From positions 1 to 45,368 of the forward strand of contig CAIXHE010000147.1 of assembly GCA_903919205.1 (NCBI GenBank): a stretch of DNA of 45,368 nucleotides. The letters are read 5' to 3'. Position numbers and translations under genes: made by a program. Shown here one piece after another: positions 1 through 9,795 of this stretch (position 1 is its first letter; each line of letters opens with the position of its first letter). The notes under the pieces are model-generated. The model was not told the origin of the DNA. It ran no database searches and saw nothing but the letters and a program-made list of their open reading frames with translations. Source of the stretch: an uncultured Opitutaceae bacterium (lineage in GTDB: Bacteria; Verrucomicrobiota; Verrucomicrobiia; Opitutales; Opitutaceae).

Positions 1-137
1 CCCCTTCCTCCGCATCGAAAATCTGGACGGCGCCTATGCGCGGACTCGACAGCACAGGGGAGACGCGAGTGCGATCCTACGGAAGGCCTCGGGTGTCACG
101 GCAAGGGGCTCGCGCGCGGCGCTGCAGGGATCCGCGC

Positions 138-722
138 CTACGCGGCCTCGCTCGAGCCGGCGAGGGAGCCCGCGTCCGGGGCGCCCGCCGCGGCCTCCAC
201 GATGCGCACGCGGATGCGCGAGAGGAGCTCGATCCGGCGGCGCTCCTCCATGAGCGGCCACCAGTCGTAGAGGTAGATCTCGAGCGGCCTCCACATGGCG
301 ACCCAGCCGCAGATGGTGAGGCCCTCGCGGATGATGGTCGCCAGCGGCCCGGACAGGGACGACCCCACGAGGCCGCCCAGGAGCAGGCAGCTCGCCAGGA
401 AGACGAGCCCGATCACGAGGCTCGCACGCGCGCGGCGCATGAGCTGGCTGAACTCCAGGCGCTTGATGCCGGCCCGCGTCGCGAAGTACCGCCGCACGGC
501 GTCCTCGACGCCGTGGAGGCTCTCGGGCGGCGGCGGCAGCGCCAGCTCGATCGCGAGCTCGAGCTCGTGGTCGGCCGGCAGCTCGCGGGCCCAGCTCGTG
601 ATGTACTCCTCGGCGTCCGCGTCGAGGTCCCGGTCCACGAAGGGCGACGGGTCCATCGAGTTGAACAGCTGAGGGAGCTCCCGCAGGCGCAGCATGATGG
701 TGGTGACCTCCGCCGGTTTCAT
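138..722 (-). CDS. Small two-helix membrane protein of unknown function
   Basis: A protein of about 194 residues. The N-terminal half is soluble and acidic. Two hydrophobic segments follow (roughly residues 105-130 and 135-155), and the end is a charged tail rich in Arg and Glu. The stretch around 'GWVAMWRPLEIYLYDWW' recurs in many uncharacterised bacterial membrane proteins, but I know of no assigned function. I chose the ATG at 722 as start; a GTG two codons upstream is also open. The gene is divergent from the HDOD gene across about 200 bp. Nothing in the sequence indicates a substrate or partner. Bases 1-137 downstream hold no gene I can support. Confidence 0.75.
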   Translation of the reverse strand: MKPAEVTTIMLRLRELPQLFNSMDPSPFVDRDLDADAEEYITSWARELPADHELELAIELALPPPPESLHGVEDAVRRYFATRAGIKRLEFSQLMRRARASLVIGLVFLASCLLLGGLVGSSLSGPLATIIREGLTICGWVAMWRPLEIYLYDWWPLMEERRRIELLSRIRVRIVEAAAGAPDAGSLAGSSEAA

Positions 723-762
723 GCGCACAGGCTACCCCCGCCCGGGCCCCGGGTCAAAAGCC

Positions 763-780
763 CCGACTTCCCTAAGTCGG
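763..780. repeat. Perfect 7-bp inverted repeat in a divergent promoter region
   Basis: CCGACTT and AAGTCGG are separated by four bases. The repeat lies 40-60 bp upstream of the minus-strand membrane protein and about 140 bp upstream of the HDOD gene. It could be an operator or a small RNA hairpin. There is no T tract, so it is not a terminator. Confidence 0.35.
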
Positions 781-921
781 CAGGCGCCTCCCCTAACCCC
801 GGACGAGCCAACAACCTTCGGGAGGGCCGGATTCGTCACCTCCCTGTCACAGGCGGATTCGGGCCCCGCGGGGGCCCCCGCAGGACCTGGTTGGAGGTTC
901 ATAAGACGCGCGGGTGTGCCG

Positions 922-1737
922 ATGAACAGCGCAACCCACATGTACCCGCAGGAACTAGTTGAAACATGCGACCTTGGAAGGCTGCCGAGCGGCCCCCGGG
1001 TCCTCTCCCAGCTGATCTCGGCCGTGCGCCAGCCCGACGCCGAGATCGAGGCCATCGCCGAGCTCTTCCGCGCCGACCCCGCGCTGACCGCCCGGGTCGT
1101 CGCCGCCTGCAACAGCCCGGTCTACTCGCGCGGCGGCGCGACCGCCGACATCCGCGAGGCGATCATGCACCTCGGCATGCAGGAGGTCACCCGCATCGTC
1201 CAGGTGGTCATGCTGACCGACTTCAAGAAGCACCCGACCCACCTCTACACCCAGGCCGCCGACTACTACTGGGAGCGCTCGCTGCACACCGCGCTCGTCA
1301 TGGACCAGATCAGCGGGCGCGATCCCTCGGCGTACACGGCCGGCATCATGCACCTGGTCGGCGTCTGGGTGCTCTGCAGCGTCTTCCCGTACCGCCACCT
1401 GACGATCAACGAGCGGGAGCTGAAGCTCCAGATGCAGCTCGAGGAGCTGCGGCTCGGGGTCGGCTTCGCCCGGGCCGGCAGCAAGGCGATGGACCGCTGG
1501 GGCTTCGAGACCGAGATCTGCGCCGCCGTCCTCTGGCAGCTGGCGCCGACCGCGTGCGAGGTCCCGGGCCAGCGCGAGCTCTCGGAGCTCCTCTACCGCG
1601 CCGTCGCGATCGTCGACTGGCACTACGGCGTGCGCAACGAGCACACCCTGATAGCCTCGGACCTGACGATCAACGACCTCGAGGACTGCAACCGGTGCGC
1701 CGTGGAGCAGGTGGCCAAGATCGCCTTCGGGGGCTAG
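922..1737 (+). CDS. HDOD domain protein
   Basis: A 271-residue protein made almost entirely of an HDOD domain, a degenerate HD fold used in bacterial signalling. The N-terminal part ('GRLPSGPRVLSQLI', 'FRADPALTARVVAACNSPVYS', 'IREAIMHLGMQEVTRIV') matches the family's usual opening, where a stack of helices replaces the metal-binding HD pair. No GGDEF, EAL or receiver domain is attached, so it likely works through protein partners. Its start is set at the ATG 'MNSATHMYP'; a GTG two codons upstream is possible, and the frame stays open much further up but with poor protein character. It converges with a receiver-domain gene, the two stop codons sharing the palindrome CTAG. A functional link between the two is plausible but not shown. 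Confidence 0.88.
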   Translation: MNSATHMYPQELVETCDLGRLPSGPRVLSQLISAVRQPDAEIEAIAELFRADPALTARVVAACNSPVYSRGGATADIREAIMHLGMQEVTRIVQVVMLTDFKKHPTHLYTQAADYYWERSLHTALVMDQISGRDPSAYTAGIMHLVGVWVLCSVFPYRHLTINERELKLQMQLEELRLGVGFARAGSKAMDRWGFETEICAAVLWQLAPTACEVPGQRELSELLYRAVAIVDWHYGVRNEHTLIASDLTINDLEDCNRCAVEQVAKIAFGG

Positions 1738-2204
1738 CGCCCCCGGCCCGGGGCGCCGAGGAGGGCCTCGCGCACGACCGCGGCGAGCGCGTCGCGCCGG
1801 AAGGGCTTCGCCAAATAGCCGATCGGCGGCTGCGACCCGGGGTCGAACGCCCCCTCGCAGTGCCCGTAGCCGCTCATCGCGACCACCGGGATCCCCGGCC
1901 TGCGCCGGCGCAGCTCGCTGAACACCGCCGGGGCGTTCATCTCGGGAAGCTTGAAGTCGAGGAGCACGAGGGCCACCCGTCCCAGCTCGTCCGGCCCGAG
2001 GGCGAGGGCCTCGCGCCCGTTGGCCGCGAGCACCGCCTCGACGCCGAGGGCCGAGAGGGTGCGCGCTAGGAGGCTGCGCATCAGGCCGTCGTCCTCGACG
2101 ACGAGCACCGTCCGAGCGCCCCCGCCGGCCTGCGCGGCTCCCTCCCCGGCGCGGGACGCCGGGGCGAGGAAGGGCACGCTCGTGATCTCAGGGCCTCTGT
2201 CCAT
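1734..2204 (-). CDS. Stand-alone receiver (CheY-like) response regulator
   Basis: A 156-residue protein with one receiver domain (about residues 32-150) after a 30-residue Pro/Ala/Gly-rich leader. The acidic pocket is E37-D38-D39, the phospho-acceptor is D83 in 'LVLLDFKLPEM', the switch Ser is S111 ('VAMSGYG'), and the conserved Lys is K133 in 'LAKPF'. There is no output domain, so it should act by protein-protein contact or phosphorelay. It has the same kind of receiver as the C-terminal domain of the hybrid kinase at 4755-7226, and both carry 'MSG' after the fourth strand; whether they interact is unknown. Its last four bases overlap the HDOD gene. Confidence 0.9.
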   Translation of the reverse strand: MDRGPEITSVPFLAPASRAGEGAAQAGGGARTVLVVEDDGLMRSLLARTLSALGVEAVLAANGREALALGPDELGRVALVLLDFKLPEMNAPAVFSELRRRRPGIPVVAMSGYGHCEGAFDPGSQPPIGYLAKPFRRDALAAVVREALLGAPGRGR

Positions 2205-2286
2205 TGATTTGCAGGAGGCACTGTACCTCCAAGGCGCGCAGGCCTCTAGTCGGGTAACTACCTAGTGGCCCCCGGGGGCCCGCGTG

Positions 2287-2311
2287 CCCTCGGACAGGCC
2301 ATGTCCGAGGG
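2287..2311. promoter_or_regulatory. 10-bp inverted repeat, copy 1 of a repeated dyad
   Basis: CCCTCGGACA and TGTCCGAGGG are perfect inverted repeats around a 5-base spacer, 73 bp upstream of the next start codon. Related elements with the same GGACA-N5-(T/G)GTCC core and the same trailing GAGGGGG occur at 3803 and 4721. A cluster of three around a WYL regulator gene suggests an operator; this is inference. Confidence 0.6.
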
Positions 2312-2383
2312 GGTGTGCGAGGATGCGCGCATGGGCCACCGGCCTTTCGCCGGCCCCGCGAACCCAACCTCCACACTCCCCCC

Positions 2384-2794
2384 ATGAAGCCGACACGTCC
2401 TGTTCGCATCTCCCTCATCCCCCTGGGCATCGCCCTCCGAGACGCCGCCCTGCGCGTGCGCGAGGAGTACGGCGAACTCGTCCTCGACGAGCGCGGCTTC
2501 GGCCTGCGCATCCGCCTGCGCGAGCGCGCGGGCGGCTCCGAGCTCAACTGCCAGGTGTCCGTGACCGAGCTCGGCTTCGCCCCGGGTTCGCTCGGGCTCT
2601 TCGGCGAGATGGCCTCGGAAGGCTACCCCGTCGTCGGGGTCGGCGCCTGCCGCGGCCGCATCTCGTGCGAGTTCGCGTGGTTCCATCCCGACGGCGTGGA
2701 GCCGAGGATCTCGGCCGAGCGCTGCCGCGGGCTCGTCGACCGGGTGGTCGGCGCCCGCGTCGGGATCGAGTCGGTGCGCCTGCGCGCGGCCTAG
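2384..2794 (+). CDS. Hypothetical soluble protein
   Basis: A 136-residue protein I do not recognise. It has no signal peptide or membrane segment. It looks like an alpha/beta protein with an amphipathic first half ('GIALRDAALRVREEYGELVLDERG') and beta-rich middle, plus four Cys residues without a metal-binding spacing. The start at 'MKPTRP' follows a C-rich tract typical of this window; the frame is open for 23 more codons upstream, but those run through the inverted repeat and read as non-coding. It ends on a CTAG shared with the convergent WYL regulator gene. The dyad upstream ties it to the probable WYL regulon. Confidence 0.75.
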   Translation: MKPTRPVRISLIPLGIALRDAALRVREEYGELVLDERGFGLRIRLRERAGGSELNCQVSVTELGFAPGSLGLFGEMASEGYPVVGVGACRGRISCEFAWFHPDGVEPRISAERCRGLVDRVVGARVGIESVRLRAA

Positions 2795-3801
2795 GCCCTC
2801 GGCCGGCGCCGCCCGGCCGCGTAGAGCCGGGCGACCGCCTCCCCGGCCTCGCCCACCGCGCGCGCGAGCTCCGGGGGCTCGACCACCTCGGCCAGGGCGC
2901 CCCAGCCGAGGATCCACCTCTGGACCTCGTCCAGGCTGTCGAGCCGGAGCGTGAACTCGAGGCCCCCGTCCGGCAGGTCGCGGGTCTCGAGCGTCTCGTG
3001 CCAGACGCGCTCCTTGATGAGCGGCGCCGCCTCGGGCCGGAAGCGCACGACCACGGTGTGGTCGCCCTTGCCGACGAAGGCGCCGAACGAGCGCCCGTAA
3101 TGGCGCTCGGGCGAGAAGTCCGCCGGGCGCTCGAAGCGCCGCGCGGTGACCGACACCGACTGCATGCGCACCACCGCGAAGTTGCGCAGGTCGCTGCGGT
3201 CGAGGTCGTGGCCGACCAGGTACCAGGCGTTCTGGCGGTTCGCCAGGTGGTAGGGCTGCACCCGCCGGCGCTCGGGCGCCGACTGGGGCTTCGCGTACTC
3301 GAACTCGACCTCGAGGCCCTGCATCACCGCGCGCGAGAGGCTGTCGAAGACCCGCAGGTCGGCCTTGCTCAGGCCCTGGTGGTGGAAGGAGACGCTGCCG
3401 AGGCTCCTCGAGGCGGAGAAGCTCACGCGGTCGTGGAGCGCCGCCGAGAGCTTCTCGAAGGCGTGGGCCAGCTGGTCGTGGTAGGGCGTCCCCTCGTACT
3501 GCTCCAGGGCCTTCTGGGCCACCAGGAGGGCGAGGAGCTCGCCCTCGCTCACGCGCACGGTCGGGAAGCTGCGCACGGGGTAGCCGTAGCTCCAGGAATA
3601 GGTCCTCGGGTCGTACTCGACCGGCAGGTCGAGCTGGTCCCTCATGAAGGCCAGGTCGCGCATGATGGTCTTCGTAGAGACCTCGAGCCGCTCGGCGAGC
3701 TTCGTGCAGTTGGTCAGGTGGCCGTCCTGCAGCACCTCGTGGATGCGCATCATGCGCGCCAGCGGCGGACGCGAGGAGGGGAGGGATCCCGCCGAGGTCA
3801 T
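2791..3801 (-). CDS. WYL domain transcriptional regulator
   Basis: A 336-residue DNA-binding regulator. An N-terminal DeoR-type helix-turn-helix occupies about residues 17-70 ('LTNCTKLAERLEVSTKTIMRD'), then a linker, then a WYL domain whose signature triad is W193-Y194-L195 in 'NAWYLVGHD', and a C-terminal WCX-like domain (about 250-325). WYL domains sense ligands, often nucleic acid or nucleotide signals. The start 'MTSAGS' was chosen because upstream codons read into the divergent HD gene. One copy of the GGACA-N5-TGTCC dyad abuts this ATG, with half-site TGTCC plus one C directly before it, suggesting autoregulation. The gene is divergent from the HD hydrolase 71 bp away. Confidence 0.92.
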   Translation of the reverse strand: MTSAGSLPSSRPPLARMMRIHEVLQDGHLTNCTKLAERLEVSTKTIMRDLAFMRDQLDLPVEYDPRTYSWSYGYPVRSFPTVRVSEGELLALLVAQKALEQYEGTPYHDQLAHAFEKLSAALHDRVSFSASRSLGSVSFHHQGLSKADLRVFDSLSRAVMQGLEVEFEYAKPQSAPERRRVQPYHLANRQNAWYLVGHDLDRSDLRNFAVVRMQSVSVTARRFERPADFSPERHYGRSFGAFVGKGDHTVVVRFRPEAAPLIKERVWHETLETRDLPDGGLEFTLRLDSLDEVQRWILGWGALAEVVEPPELARAVGEAGEAVARLYAAGRRRPRA

Positions 3802-3802
3802 G

Positions 3803-3817
3803 GGACAGAGGATGTCC
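3803..3817. promoter_or_regulatory. GGACA-N5-TGTCC dyad, copy 2
   Basis: This copy lies between the divergent WYL and HD genes, immediately upstream of the WYL start codon and 55 bp before the HD start. The 18 bases at 3812-3829 match 2301-2318 at 17 positions. Its position would let the bound regulator control both promoters. The binding protein is inferred, not known. Confidence 0.6.
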
Positions 3818-3872
3818 GAGGGGGCGTGCAGAATGCAATCGCGAAGCCGCCCTGCGCCCGCACGCTGTCCCC

Positions 3873-4457
3873 ATGAGCCTCCCGCAATCGCCCCGCCTTG
3901 TCCGGGCCTTCGACTACGCCTGCCTGCTTCACGCGACCCAGAAGCGCAAGGGCACCGAGGTGCCCTACATCTCCCACCTGATGGGCGTGGCCGCGATCGC
4001 GCTCGAGCACGGGGCGAGCGAGGACGAGGCGATCGCGGCGCTGCTCCACGACGCGGCCGAGGATGCCGGCGGCGCGCCGGTGATCGAGGAGATCCGCGCC
4101 CGCTTCGGCGGCGCCGTCGCCGACATCGTCGCCGGCTGCTCGGACACCTTCGAGCTGCCAAAGCCCGCCTGGCGCGAGAGAAAGGAGGCCTACATCCGGC
4201 ACCTCGAGGGCGCCTCGCGCTCGGTGCTGCTCGTCTCGGCGGCCGACAAGCTCCACAACGTGCGCAGCCTGACGTCCGACTACCGGGCGGTGGGCGAGGC
4301 GCTCTGGGCCCGGTTCACCGGGGGGCGCGAGGGCACGCTCTGGTACTACCGGGCGCTGGCCGACGCGTTCCTTAGGATCCACCGCACGCGGCTCTCGGAG
4401 GAGCTCTACCTGGCGACGCGGGAGTTCGCGACGCTGGCCGAGGGCCTCGGGGTCTAG
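3873..4457 (+). CDS. HD domain hydrolase, MESH1/RelA-SpoT-like
   Basis: A 194-residue protein consisting of only a metal-dependent HD hydrolase domain. Its motifs follow the (p)ppGpp hydrolase half of RelA/SpoT and small MESH1 enzymes: H35 in 'PYISHL', H59-D60 in 'ALLHDAAED', the E63-D64 pair, and D125 in 'ADKLHNVRSL'. There is no synthetase or TGS domain, so it could remove ppGpp or hydrolyse another phosphorylated nucleotide. Family knowledge supports the hydrolase fold; the exact substrate is inference. The start follows a C-rich tract (CTGTCCCC). It is divergent from the WYL regulator with a shared dyad between them, so it is probably a regulated target. Confidence 0.85.
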   Translation: MSLPQSPRLVRAFDYACLLHATQKRKGTEVPYISHLMGVAAIALEHGASEDEAIAALLHDAAEDAGGAPVIEEIRARFGGAVADIVAGCSDTFELPKPAWRERKEAYIRHLEGASRSVLLVSAADKLHNVRSLTSDYRAVGEALWARFTGGREGTLWYYRALADAFLRIHRTRLSEELYLATREFATLAEGLGV

Positions 4458-4497
4458 GGCCCGGCGGGGCCTCGCGGCTCGGGTCACCGGGGGCGCC

Positions 4498-4659
4498 TCA
4501 GGGCCTGCGCTCGAGCGCCTCGATGCGGGCCTTGAGGGCCGCGATCTTCGCCTTCTTCCTGCCGGAGCCGCCCCGGGAGAGGGCGACGGCGGTGGCCCCG
4601 GCGCCGGCGCCGAGGAGGACGGGAACGAGCGGGAACAGGACGGGGATGAATGCGATCAT
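4498..4659 (-). CDS. 53-residue single-pass membrane peptide
   Basis: A short ORF with a convincing layout: a hydrophobic segment at residues 2-28 ('FIPVLFPLVPVLLGAGAGA'), a basic Lys/Arg cluster at about 34-38, and a short heptad-like tail ('IAALKARIEALE') that could form a coiled coil. I recognise no family. The start follows a C-rich tract like those of its neighbours, and a third copy of the WYL-associated dyad lies 62 bp upstream, both supporting a real gene. The open frame continues upstream into the kinase gene, but that part is antisense-like noise. Confidence 0.6.
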   Translation of the reverse strand: MIAFIPVLFPLVPVLLGAGAGATAVALSRGGSGRKKAKIAALKARIEALERRP

Positions 4660-4720
4660 GGGAGGATCTGGGTTGCGGGTGGAGTGCGTAGCTTCGCGGG
4701 AGACCCTAGCGGGCTCCCTG

Positions 4721-4735
4721 GGACATCCGCGGTCC
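4721..4735. promoter_or_regulatory. GGACA-N5-GGTCC dyad, copy 3
   Basis: The core differs by one base from copies 1 and 2 but keeps the 5-base spacer and the trailing GAGGGGG. It lies between the end of the hybrid kinase gene and the start of the small membrane peptide on the minus strand, so it would act on the peptide gene. Confidence 0.5.
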
Positions 4736-4754
4736 GAGGGGGCGGCCGGCCGTC

Positions 4755-7226
<2,472 letters not shown>

Positions 7227-7362
7227 CGGCGCGGGGAGTCCCTCGGGATGCGTCGGCGCGTCCGAATCACGGGCCGAAGGGTCCTAGGGGATGCCCGCGG
7301 CATCAACCTAATTGCGGCTGCGGGGCCTTGATCCGCGGGCCCGGGGCCGGTGGAATGGGCCC

Positions 7363-7752
7363 ATGGACGACCCCCGGCTGGACAAGCTCCTCTGGTGCCT
7401 GCGCGTGTTCAGGACGCGGCCGGAGGCCACCGAGGCGTGCCGCGCGGGAGGGGTGCGGGTCCAGGGGCTCCCGGCCAAGCCCGGGAGGGACGTGCACGCG
7501 GGCGAGGTGATCGGGGTGCGGCTGCGGGGGATGACGCGCACGCTGCGGGTGCTGGCGCTGCCGCGCACCCGGCTGGGGGCGAAGCGGCTGCCGGAGTTCG
7601 TGGAGGACCTGACCCCGCCCGAGGAGGTGGAGCGGGCGAGGCAGGCGGCTACGGAGCACGCCCGGGCGAGGCTTCGGGGCGAGGGCCGCCCGTCGAAGAA
7701 GCAGCGGAGGGACCTGGAGGCGCTCTTCGGGCCGGGGGAGGACGAGGGGTGA
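7363..7752 (+). CDS. S4 domain RNA-binding protein, Hsp15-like
   Basis: A 129-residue protein with an N-terminal S4 RNA-binding domain: 'RLDKLLWCLRVFRTRPEA', the 'GGVRVQG' turn, and 'VHAGEVIGVRL'. A basic C-terminal tail ('RPSKKQRRDLEALFG') follows. This is the layout of Hsp15/HslR, which binds stalled 50S subunits carrying nascent-chain tRNA. The middle '-EDLTPPEE-' segment also matches that family. The start 'MDDPRL' directly precedes the S4 signature and follows a C-rich tract; an upstream in-frame ATG at 7312 would add 17 residues. The gene is divergent from the hybrid kinase and appears monocistronic. Confidence 0.88.
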   Translation: MDDPRLDKLLWCLRVFRTRPEATEACRAGGVRVQGLPAKPGRDVHAGEVIGVRLRGMTRTLRVLALPRTRLGAKRLPEFVEDLTPPEEVERARQAATEHARARLRGEGRPSKKQRRDLEALFGPGEDEG

Positions 7753-7756
7753 CGGG

Positions 7757-7779
7757 CCCGGCCCCTCGGAGAGGCCGGG
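7757..7779 (+). terminator. Possible GC hairpin after the S4 gene
   Basis: CCCGGCC and GGCCGGG pair across a 9-base loop just past the stop codon. There is no T tract, so it may be only a weak terminator or an RNA-stabilising structure. Confidence 0.25.
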
Positions 7780-7898
7780 ACCGGGGCGTGCTTGGGTAGG
7801 TCGGCGGGGGCTCGCGTCCCCCGGGGTTTCCGAGCCCGTGCGCGGTGCTTGCGCCCGCCGGGAGCTCCCCCATAGGGTCCCGCGACCCCCCACTCCCC

Positions 7899-8228
7899 AT
7901 GCAAGTCACCACCACGTTTGACATCAACGGCTACGAGGTCGCCGAGTACAAGGGCCTGGTCCGCGGCATCGTCGTGCGCTCGCCGACGATCGCCCAGGGC
8001 ATCCTGGGCGGCCTGAAGAACATCATCGGCGGCACGATCGGCGCCTACACCGAGATGTGCGAGCAGACCCGCGAGCAGGCCTACGCGTCCATGGTCGCCC
8101 ACGCCCAGCAGATGGGGGCGAACGCGATCCTGGGCGCCCGCTACGACGCCTCGTCGGTCGAGCCCCGGGGCGGCGCGGTCGAGGTGCTCTGCTACGGCAC
8201 GGCGGTCGTGCTGCGCAGGAAGGCGTAG
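7899..8228 (+). CDS. YbjQ/UPF0145 family protein
   Basis: A 109-residue protein spanning a whole YbjQ (UPF0145) domain. Hallmarks are 'YKGLVRGIVVRSPT', 'GGLKNIIGGTIGAYTEMCEQTREQA' split over the middle, 'MGANAILGARYD' and a C-terminal 'EVLCYGTAVVL'. The family forms small oligomeric rings; it is often called heavy-metal-binding, but its role is unproven. The start follows the tract CACTCCCC. It converges on the symporter gene with only five bases between stops. A possible promoter (TTGCGC, 16 bases, CATAGG) ends about 29 bp before the ATG; this is a weak call. Confidence 0.9.
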   Translation: MQVTTTFDINGYEVAEYKGLVRGIVVRSPTIAQGILGGLKNIIGGTIGAYTEMCEQTREQAYASMVAHAQQMGANAILGARYDASSVEPRGGAVEVLCYGTAVVLRRKA

Positions 8229-8233
8229 GGCCC

Positions 8234-9685
8234 TCAGGTCCCGGCCTCGATCGCGCGGCGCTTCTTCAGGTCCTCGGCGATCTCGGACATGCGCCGCTCG
8301 TTGAGCGGGTAGAAGACGATCAGGATCCCGAGGGAGAGGATGCCGATCGCGGCCGGGTAGAGGCTCATCAGGCGCACGAGGCCGCTCAGGGCCTCGGGGG
8401 TCTGGACCTTGTTGGCGATGTAGCCCACGCTGTTGAGGAGGAGGAGCGAGAAGCCGCCGGCGATGCCCCAGCCCTGCTTCGTGGCGAAGATCGAGGCCGA
8501 GAAGACGAGGCCCGTGGCGCGGCGGCCCTTCTTCCACTCGGCGTAGTCGGCCGTGTCCGCGAACATCGCCCAGAGGAGGGCGGAGAGCGGGCCGCCGGTG
8601 ATCGAGCCGAGGGCGTTGATCCCGTAGATCAGGAGCAGCTGGTCGGGCTTGAGCACGTAGAAGGACGCGGTCGAGAGGATCGCGACGACGAAGAGGATGA
8701 TGAAGGCCGTCTTGCGCCCGGTGGCCTTGGCGACGAAGGGCACCAGCATGGCGCCGAGCAGCGAGAGGATCTGGTTGCTCGTGTTGAAGACCGAGACCAG
8801 GCTCTCCCAGCCCCAGGTCTGCGTGCCGGCGATCGACTTCGGCAGGAAGGAGGGCAGGGTCACCGTCTGCGAGCCGACGTAGTATTTGAAGTAGTGGGCC
8901 GTGATGTTGCCGCGCAGCGCCACGAAGAGGATGAAGGTGAGCGTCGTCGCCAGCAGGATCAGCCACGGGCGGTTGGTCAGGAGGTCCTTCAGGTCGCGTC
9001 CGATCGAGGTGTGCTGGGCCTTGGGCGGGAGCACCCGCTCGCGGGTGTTGAGGAAGACGACCAGGAACGAGAGCGTGGAGGCGATGCCGATCACGATGAA
9101 GGCGAGCTGCCAGCCGTGCTGGACGGTCGTCGCCCCGAGCCAGCCGCCGACCTTCGCCATGGGCAGCAGGGTCGCCGAGACGAGGATGCCGCCCAGGAAC
9201 GCGCCCACGAACTTGATCGAGGAGAGGGCCGTGCGCTCGTTCGGGTTGGGCGAGATGACGCCGAGCATGGCCGTGTACGGGATGTTGATCACCGTGTAGA
9301 GGATCATGAACGTGTTGAAGGTCGCGTAGGCCCAGACGAGCTTCCCGACGGCGCCGAAGTTCGGGACGGTGAAGGTGAGGAACGCCGCGACGGCGAGCGG
9401 CACGCACGTGAAGAGCAGGTACGGGCGGAACTTGCCCCACCGGCTGGTCGTGCGGTCCGAGACCATGCCGATCACCGGGTCGAAGAAGCCGTCGGTCGTG
9501 CGGCTGATGAGGAGCATCGTGCCCAGGGCGGCGGCCGTCAGCCCGAAGATGTCGGTGTAGAAGATGTTCAGGTACTGGGAGATCGTCTGCCAGTAGAGGC
9601 ACGAGGCCAGGTCGCCGAAGCCGTACGAGAAGCGCTCGCGCGCGCTCAGGCGCTCGGAGGACGGGTCGGGGGCGGCGGGGGCGAT
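8234..9685 (-). CDS. GPH-family (MFS_2) sugar:cation symporter with non-standard start
   Basis: A 12-helix inner-membrane transporter of the glycoside-pentoside-hexuronide:cation symporter family. The opening 'FSYGFGDLASCLYWQT', the loop 'DPVIGMVSDRTTSRWGKFRPY' region and 'GRKTAFI' are typical. Substrates of this family are sugars or uronides; the exact one cannot be read from sequence. The striking point is the start: between the upstream TlpA-like gene and the first helix there is no in-frame ATG, GTG or TTG. The coordinates here use an ATC at 9685 that follows a C-rich tract like the window's usual starts. A CTG at 9649 is the alternative. The first Met is inside helix 2 and would destroy the fold. 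Confidence 0.85.
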   Translation of the reverse strand: MAPAAPDPSSERLSARERFSYGFGDLASCLYWQTISQYLNIFYTDIFGLTAAALGTMLLISRTTDGFFDPVIGMVSDRTTSRWGKFRPYLLFTCVPLAVAAFLTFTVPNFGAVGKLVWAYATFNTFMILYTVINIPYTAMLGVISPNPNERTALSSIKFVGAFLGGILVSATLLPMAKVGGWLGATTVQHGWQLAFIVIGIASTLSFLVVFLNTRERVLPPKAQHTSIGRDLKDLLTNRPWLILLATTLTFILFVALRGNITAHYFKYYVGSQTVTLPSFLPKSIAGTQTWGWESLVSVFNTSNQILSLLGAMLVPFVAKATGRKTAFIILFVVAILSTASFYVLKPDQLLLIYGINALGSITGGPLSALLWAMFADTADYAEWKKGRRATGLVFSASIFATKQGWGIAGGFSLLLLNSVGYIANKVQTPEALSGLVRLMSLYPAAIGILSLGILIVFYPLNERRMSEIAEDLKKRRAIEAGT

Positions 9686-9795
9686 GGGGTCGGGCAGGGG
9701 GGTGGGGGCGGGCTGCGGCCCGGGGGGCCGGGGGTGGGGCGGCGAAGGGACTACACGAGCGCCGGAGGGTTGGAAACCCGAAACTTCCGGGGCGC

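Noticed and set aside
1-137. Possible end of a gene at the left edge.
   Set aside because: No frame shows convincing protein features in this short stretch, and no motif is recognisable.
861-877. GC-only hairpin GGGCCCC-GCG-GGGGCCC before the HDOD gene.
   Set aside because: Simple G/C runs occur by chance in this DNA; no T tract and no repeat elsewhere.
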